From Acanthopleura granulata (lineage: Eukaryota > Mollusca > Polyplacophora > Chitonida > Chitonidae): a stretch of DNA of 64,000 nt. The notes below the pieces were generated by a model, which saw only the letters and a program-made list of their open reading frames with translations, searched no databases and was not told the DNA's origin. How positions within the stretch are numbered: position 1 is the stretch's first letter; each line of letters opens with the position of its first letter. A program made the translations under genes and the position numbers. The DNA is taken from positions 4,595,351 to 4,659,350 of the forward strand of contig JABBOT010000004.1 of the NCBI GenBank assembly GCA_016165875.1. Reading direction: 5' to 3'. Of the stretch, positions 58,901 through 64,000 are shown piece by piece.

Positions 58901-61357
58901 TTACAGGTGGAGCTATCTCAGAGATGTATATACACTCTCCTATAGCGGACACAGACACACCAAACCCAACAATAACACGACCCACAATCTGAAAACAAAC
59001 AAACCACAACTCCATAGGTACAAGTAAGAAAAAAAGGATATAACTACATGGTATTCATTTACATTTATTGGGCCAGGTTTGATTATGTATAATTTTAAAG
59101 ATAAAAAACAATCTACATGCAGTTAATAACAAAAAGCAGTAAAAGTATTTCATTGGTTTAATTATGTAGTTCCCACAGACAAAAGAGCTACTTAAATACT
59201 TAAGTTTGTCAACACATTCACTGTTTTGATCACCTGTCTGACTAAGATCAATCAAAATCTTCACCATGAAACCTCAGAAATCCTACAACTGTTTCTCTAC
59301 CATTCCACAGAGAACACTTTAGATTTAAGACAGTACACTGATATGAAACTGGATATTTTCACAGAGGCTAAGGACAAAGGGAAACAAAACTAAAATTACC
59401 ACACTTCTGGAGGTTTCAAATTGCGCTACTTACAAGTACTGAGTAATTAGGAGCTGTTGCCAGAGTTATGGCCCCTAGGATGAACACAACAGCATTGAAT
59501 ATGATTGTCACTCTTCGTCCAAACCGATCTACCATGAATCCTGCACAATAAGAGATTGAAGTTCATATTACTGATATATAAAATGACAGCATTTTGAGTA
59601 ATTCTATACACCAGTCTAAAAATATTTTTGTCACAATTATTCTTAAAGCCATTGTTCTAGGGGGTTTGTGAACTTAGTGCATTCTAAAATGAACAGTCTG
59701 AATATAACTCTAACTCTGGTGAACTGTCATACGGCCAGATTTCAACAGTTACCGGTGATCATCTGCCATAGTCGCTGACAGGAGAGGGTCAAACAGTTTA
59801 TGAGCAAGGAGGAGGGGGGGATGAACCTTACAGATCTCGAGATCATCATTACATGGATAAACTTGACAGAGTGTAACTCAAAAGTGTTTGTGCCTTTCAT
59901 ACTGACAGTTACGACCTTAGAATGGATAGAACTAAAATTGTTTCAAGTGTGTAAGTTAGAGTACACGAACAATGGAGAAAATTGACGGGCTGAACATTTC
60001 TGAACTTACAAAGTTCCTAAAGGAAAGAAGTGTCACATGTGCCTCCTGAACATATTGAAACAAGACATAGGTACATTAATGTCAATAAAATTTATTTTAA
60101 AAGTTTGTTTTAACCTTGGTGTCGAAAGAGTTTAATTTCAAAAGTTCCCCAAATTAAACTGTTGCAATCTTCAAATTTTTGTGGCTACAGTCATTACATG
60201 ATCAGGATTCCATATTACTTTGTATTGCCATCCGAAATATTCCAAACTGTTTGCCTATACCTAATCTTTTATTTCCTTGAATGGAATAAAAGTGTACAGC
60301 ATCTCTCTTCTGTTGACATGAAGAACGTAGGGTATAAGTCTTTCATACATGATACTGGAAACTATGGTAAGTCAAATCCATGGCCATGTTTGTTGGAGGT
60401 ATAGGTAAAGCTTGTGTCACAAATCTATCCAGGGTTCACTTTAACAAAACTTCGTAAATCAATTTCTCTTTTCTTATAAATCACGTCCCCTTTAGGTGCT
60501 ACCTACCTATTACCTAGATCATGTTTTTCAACAGAAAAATTACCAAAATAGTGAGTTACAAAGTTTTATGAAAGTGGCCCCAGTTTATTAACTTTTCATT
60601 TTAATAACAAATATTGGTATTGATCTTACAGTGAAAAACAAACAGTGGTATTGATCTTCTGTACAGTTTGTAAAGAACATAAACTTATGGTCATGGCATA
60701 CCTCCACAGAATGATCCAAGGACAGCGCCCAAAAGCATCGAACTGACAACCAGTTCCTGGAGCAGACACGACAAGTTGAATACATCTGGACGACGCAGCT
60801 GCAATATGGCGCCTGATACGATCCCTGGAAAAGCAACAACATGAACATTAGAGGCAAACATAGACAAAAATAGGAAAATGCTTGTAAAACAGCATCTTTA
60901 AAACTAAGAGTTCAGAATAGTAAATTTTCTAATGTGAGTCTTCGTAATCAAGTGTGCTTTTATAAACATTATTCAAAAACCATATTGCCGCCTCAGGCTG
61001 ACTCTGCCATTTACAAACGTTATGACAAACTGAATCTGCTGCACTTCAGAACAGGATGAACTTAACAGTCTTGTCCCCTGAAACAGTTCCTCAACTTACC
61101 AACATCATATCCAAAGAGCAGTCCACCTATGGCAGCAGCCACAGAGGACAGGACGACATAGCCAGTGGCCCCCCAGATGTCCTCAGTGTTAGCTTCATGT
61201 TCAGGTTGCCTGTGTGGAGGGGCTGAGGCAGAGCGTGACCGTGTCTCCAGAAGCCGTGGGTGAAAGTCAAATCGTGCATACCCAGACCTCAACCCTCGTC
61301 CTATCTTGGGCTTCGGCTCAACCTCAGCCACATGGGACGTCTCATTCAGGAGCTTCT
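49850..61357 (-). CDS. SLC2A12/SLC2A10-like class III facilitative sugar transporter (5' exon missing)
   Basis: This encodes a 12-helix major-facilitator hexose transporter. Thirteen coding exons join with consistent phases: 61100-61357, 60702-60824, 59434-59540, 58905-58988, 57840-57943, 57036-57144, 56065-56151, 55495-55581, 55068-55178, 54300-54771, 52898-53020, 51848-51980 and 49850-49982. They give 642 complete codons plus a partial first one. Landmarks in order are TM1 [20 protein letters not shown] in loop 2, [26 protein letters not shown]7 [23 protein letters not shown] in loop 8, TM10 [17 protein letters not shown] and LETKGR. QPN after TG and a long glycosylated loop 9 point to the GLUT10/GLUT12 branch. 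Deviations are PESPR read as PKSPR and PETKG read as LETKG. Exon 61100-61357 begins at an acceptor in mid-codon with no in-frame ATG, so a first exon lies upstream. The GTG at 61331 is not the start. Substrate is not deducible; glucose is the family default. Confidence 0.92.
50709..50736. repeat. TA dinucleotide microsatellite
   Basis: An uninterrupted run of TA repeats with one slip near its end, in the last intron of the transporter gene (49983-51847). The same intron has diverged short repeats around CCCAATAA.A..GGTTGAAAATG at about 50775, 50915 and 50985. Confidence 0.8.
51848..51980 (-). CDS. Sugar transporter exon 12: TM12 and LETKG motif
   Basis: The acceptor is aatgttgcag. The exon encodes TM11/12 to [18 protein letters not shown]. 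At its end the frame reads AAC AGG TAA, so an unspliced transcript would stop as Asn-Arg at 51846. The same bases form the donor AACAG|gtaaca, which joins in frame to 49982. I prefer splicing because it yields a cytosolic tail of the expected size. Confidence 0.82.
51981..55067. other. Transporter introns around exons 10 and 11
   Basis: Introns 51981-52897, 53021-54299 and 54772-55067 flank exons 11 and 10. Apart from AT-rich low-complexity patches I see nothing in them. The ORFs at 53393 and 53592 are chance. Confidence 0.5.
54300..54771 (-). CDS. Sugar transporter exon 10: TM8-TM9 and long exofacial loop 9
   Basis: The acceptor is cattttcag and the donor CCAG|gtaagt. The exon encodes the loop-8 GRR motif and TM9. 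A Ser/Thr/Asn/Pro-rich extracellular loop of about 90 residues follows, with five N-glycosylation sequons (NTS, NAT, NLT, NSS, NST). It ends at GLSFGP at the start of TM10. A long loop 9 is the hallmark of class III members GLUT10 and GLUT12. Confidence 0.9.
55700..55862 (-). repeat. Diverged SINE tail in a transporter intron
   Basis: On the plus strand CATTTGATTGGTGTTTAATG and TAGTGTTCAAAGGATTTTTT match the tail of the common SINE on the opposite strand. The remainder is strongly diverged. It lies in the intron between exons 55495-55581 and 56065-56151. Confidence 0.5.
57195..57465. repeat. Degenerate tandem repeat, unit about 80-90 bp
   Basis: Four related blocks start at about 57205, 57284, 57374 and 57420, sharing ACACTGCTACTATCAATTCC, AGGGAACATGG and CATACAAT. 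They lie in the intron between the GWRYM exon (57036-57144) and exon 57840-57943. The 75-codon ORF across them is not a gene. Confidence 0.55.
59920..60155 (+). mobile_element. Third copy of the small TIR element with a SAP-like start
   Basis: This is homologous to the right half of the 41142-41505 element: ATGGRGAAAATTGA.G.GCTGAA, then a GAAAG.AG block, and an AAAGRGTTT.A..... GTTCCCC end. The frame from 59972 reads [20 protein letters not shown] and closes soon after. The pattern of an amphipathic helix ending in LKER resembles the first helix of a SAP DNA-binding domain. The left end is not defined. Confidence 0.5.
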
Positions 61358-64000
61358 CTGTAACACAACAGCCTTACAGTAAATCCATGGCACATGTTCT
61401 CCAGTCCCCAAGATCATGAAGCAGTCTTACACTTAAGTCATACATAGCCTTAACTACAAAACAATTCACTAAGCTAAAATTGTGACATACCTGAAAGACT
61501 TTTATTTCAATACTAAGTGTTGTCATAGATCTTCATGATAAAAATAAAAATTATCATTTAAGCTCATATCTAAGATCAGGATAAGTTCCGATAAAGTCTG
61601 ACCTAAACCCAAGACTTAAAACCTAAATTCATGACTCGGAGTCCAGGAGGTTTAACATCCTATAGGAGAATGAAATTATCAAGGATAGACCTGAGAATCT
61701 CACAGCCACACCTTTGTATAAAGATATGTGCAGTTTTAAAAACACGAACTTTATAACAGAAAGCATCTTCATACAGTAACTCAACAGCCTTTCTGCGACC
61801 AATAATGTAGTAAGTACCAGTACTGTGGTACTCAACAATAATGATACAACATTATAATGATAATGTTGTTAAAGCAATCCATAATGTTAAAAACTTTTCT
61901 GTACAAATACTACATTATCAATAAAAATTGACTACAGCATCAGTTACAAAAAAAGTTAGATTTATGGGTAAATCTTTACCATATACAATATCAGATGGAA
62001 AAGTTTTAAAATTATTGGTCGTTTTACAACGGAATCTGACATTGTAACATTATTGGAATTGGTCAAAAAGTGATACAATATTGGTTGGTTGTTACAATAT
62101 CAGTAGTTACTACATTATTGGTCAAAACAAGCCTTATTCTGAGGATGAATATTTGATAATGGAGGATCTACAATTGCCTTTCAATTGCCTGGACACAGTG
62201 AAATGCAGGTGCATGTAGTTTCATCCTGACCTACATATAGGTCAGTCAAGTTTTTAAATTCCCACCTGCTTCCAACATTTTTTAAGGACAATGCCAACAG
62301 TGAATGCAGTAGAGCCATTTATGTGGTCCTGCATGTAGTTAGCTGGATATCAATTGACACAGTTTTGCCAGTATGGCCAGTTTTGAGACAAATGTTTTCC
62401 TAAACCTTTAAAGCTGATTGTGTTGTCATTTAAGTGAGATAATTTTAAATATTCCATTATAAAACACAACACAAATGAAATTCAATATTTTAAATCTGCC
62501 TCTATGAAAAAAAAGACTCAAGCCACAGGCATCACAGCAAAATACGTTAAAAATTCAATGTTTTTAAAGCCAAGAAAAAGTTCAACACATATGGCACTGA
62601 TCGGCCAATAACTATGAAAGTGTTATATAATAAATAAGCTAATACATGAAAACACTTAACAGCTCCTGATTGTTAGTATGGCATCTTACGGTGACATATT
62701 AAAATCACTTTTCAGAGGTGATTTTATGTGTTAAACCGAAGTATTTTGGTCCAACTGGGCAGACATACAACCACCCCTAACATGAGACCCAATTAAAACA
62801 CTGGATCACCCTGATAGACATGCTAGGAAGTGTTCTACCCCAACCCATCTCCACAAACTCTTTTCATGGCTTTTATTGTACTGTAGGCAATATCATATTT
62901 ACATATCTTTAATGGACATACATACATGTATAATATACATAGAAGAATTGGTTCTTTGTGTACATCCAATTTTAGTTTACAACATTAAGCATGACTATTC
63001 AGCAAAATGTGCAAAAGGAAGAATTAGAAAGTTTTAGGACCTGTCTGCATCCTATAGCCATAATTAAAAATACACTTTTCATGGAATTAAATTAAATCTC
63101 TTATTTAATATTAAAATAGTAACAAACACCACCTAACCACAACACTGAAAAGGTTAAGAAGTTTATCCCTCAAATTCTATCATCTTCACTTCTTACCTGA
63201 ATGATTTCTAAACTGGAAAAGTAATTCTGATTGATTGGTGTTTTACACTGTACTTAAGAATATTTCACTTGCATGAAGGGGACCAGCATTATGGTAAGGG
63301 GAAACCGGGCAGAGTACGGGGGAATCCCATGACCATTCACACGTTGCTGGTGGACCTTCCCACGTACAACTGGAGTATAACTATCATAGTACATGTACAC
63401 TACTGGTACTTTGATACGGAGGAGTAGGATACCTGACTACAGAAGGCTACAGAGCATGTATAATATGTTCACATTGGCTGTGAAAGTTGTCACAGTGGCT
63501 GAACATTCATGCATCAAGGCTAATTAAACAAGGTACCTGGACATTCACCTACTTGTATATTTAAATGTCCAGACAAGTTGTTTAGCTGGTTGTTTAGCTC
63601 TACATTTTGACGTGCATAATGACACTTAATATTTTAAGAAACATTATTCTTTCTGCAAGGCAACATTGGGCACTATTAAAGTTGGTTAGGATATAATAGA
63701 CTTTTCAGTTCTAATCAACTTCTACATTGGAGTGGATATGCAATTGTTGCAATCTAATGTTGGCCGTTTCTATGCATGCCAAAGGTAAAGTGTACACACA
63801 GGTGTGTCAAACACAAATATAGTAAACTGTATACTCCAAAGGTTTTCATCAACACTATTACACTGATTAATTTATTGTGCTTTATGAAAAAGATATTTAC
63901 ACCAGTCACACGGATTTTTCCCCTGAGATGACATGTTCCTGCATGTGTAGAAAACAATTCAAACAGGAGAGATTTATCTCTGATAAATATATGGAAACTG
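61358..64000. other. Upstream flank or first intron of the transporter gene
   Basis: I could not recognise the missing first coding exon. It contains a SINE (63231-63372) and short degenerate repeats around ACATTATTGGTC at about 61.9-62.1 kb. Otherwise nothing identifiable. Confidence 0.5.
63231..63372 (-). repeat. SINE fragment (common family), 3' half
   Basis: On the plus strand TTGATTGGTGTTTTACACTG, TACTTAAGAATATTTCACTT, GGGAAACCGGGCAGAGTACG and CACGTTGCTGG match the family tail and middle. It is truncated before the tRNA head, so it lies on the minus strand with a 5' truncation. Confidence 0.88.

Larger units (their letters stand above)
57145..60701. other. Transporter introns between exons 2 and 6
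   Basis: Introns 57145-57839, 57944-58904, 58989-59433 and 59541-60701 hold the tandem repeat at 57.2-57.5 kb, the third small TIR element at 59.9-60.15 kb and otherwise nothing recognisable. Confidence 0.5.

Noticed and set aside
63754..63957. Candidate first exon of the sugar transporter (67-codon minus-strand ORF)
   Set aside because: It has no donor in the phase needed to join the acceptor at 61357 and no similarity to GLUT N-termini.

Overview
This is a eukaryotic, metazoan window. Coding sequence is split into small exons with GT-AG introns, gene density is low, and many dispersed tRNA-derived SINEs lie between and inside genes. The commonest SINE has a tail reading CACCAATCAAATAAATAAAT, a type I associate with molluscan and other lophotrochozoan genomes. 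Together with the gene content (a DEG/ENaC channel, a BRICHOS precursor, a somatomedin-B GPCR, a class III sugar transporter) this suggests a marine lophotrochozoan, most likely a mollusc. I cannot name the species.

Layout. (1) 1-11.7 kb: the 5' half of a DEG/ENaC channel gene on the minus strand. Five exons are visible and the 3' half lies beyond base 1. A 22-bp minisatellite of about 1.45 kb sits in its first visible intron. (2) 11.7-25.4 kb: intergenic DNA with SINE fragments, a long imperfect inverted repeat (19.84-20.28 kb) and a 64-bp exact direct repeat 990 bp apart. (3) 25.4-29.4 kb: a five-exon plus-strand gene for a secreted BRICHOS-domain precursor of 276 residues. It has an RLKR furin-type site followed by a cysteine-rich and Gly/Tyr/His-rich tail. 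(4) 29.4-33.7 kb: intergenic DNA with two further tRNA-derived SINE types. (5) 33.7-36.9 kb: a two-exon minus-strand gene for a family B-type GPCR with an N-terminal somatomedin-B domain, 917 residues. (6) 37-49.8 kb: gene-poor and repeat-rich. It holds a decayed hydrophobic reading frame and a broken DIRS-like tyrosine-recombinase retrotransposon (about 40.7-43.2 kb), which carries a smaller nested terminal-inverted-repeat element. (7) 49.85-61.36 kb: a minus-strand SLC2A12/SLC2A10-like sugar transporter. I reconstructed 13 coding exons with consistent splice phases; the first coding exon lies upstream, outside what I can identify. (8) 61.4-64 kb: upstream flank or 5' intron with a SINE.

The genes are separate transcription units with no sign of an operon or of a joint pathway. 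Three encode membrane proteins at the cell surface and one a secreted precursor. The least ordinary items are the BRICHOS precursor with its unusual tail, the three dispersed copies of a TIR element with a short SAP-like reading frame, the intronic minisatellite with two related monomer types in one 22-bp register, and the long fold-back repeat.
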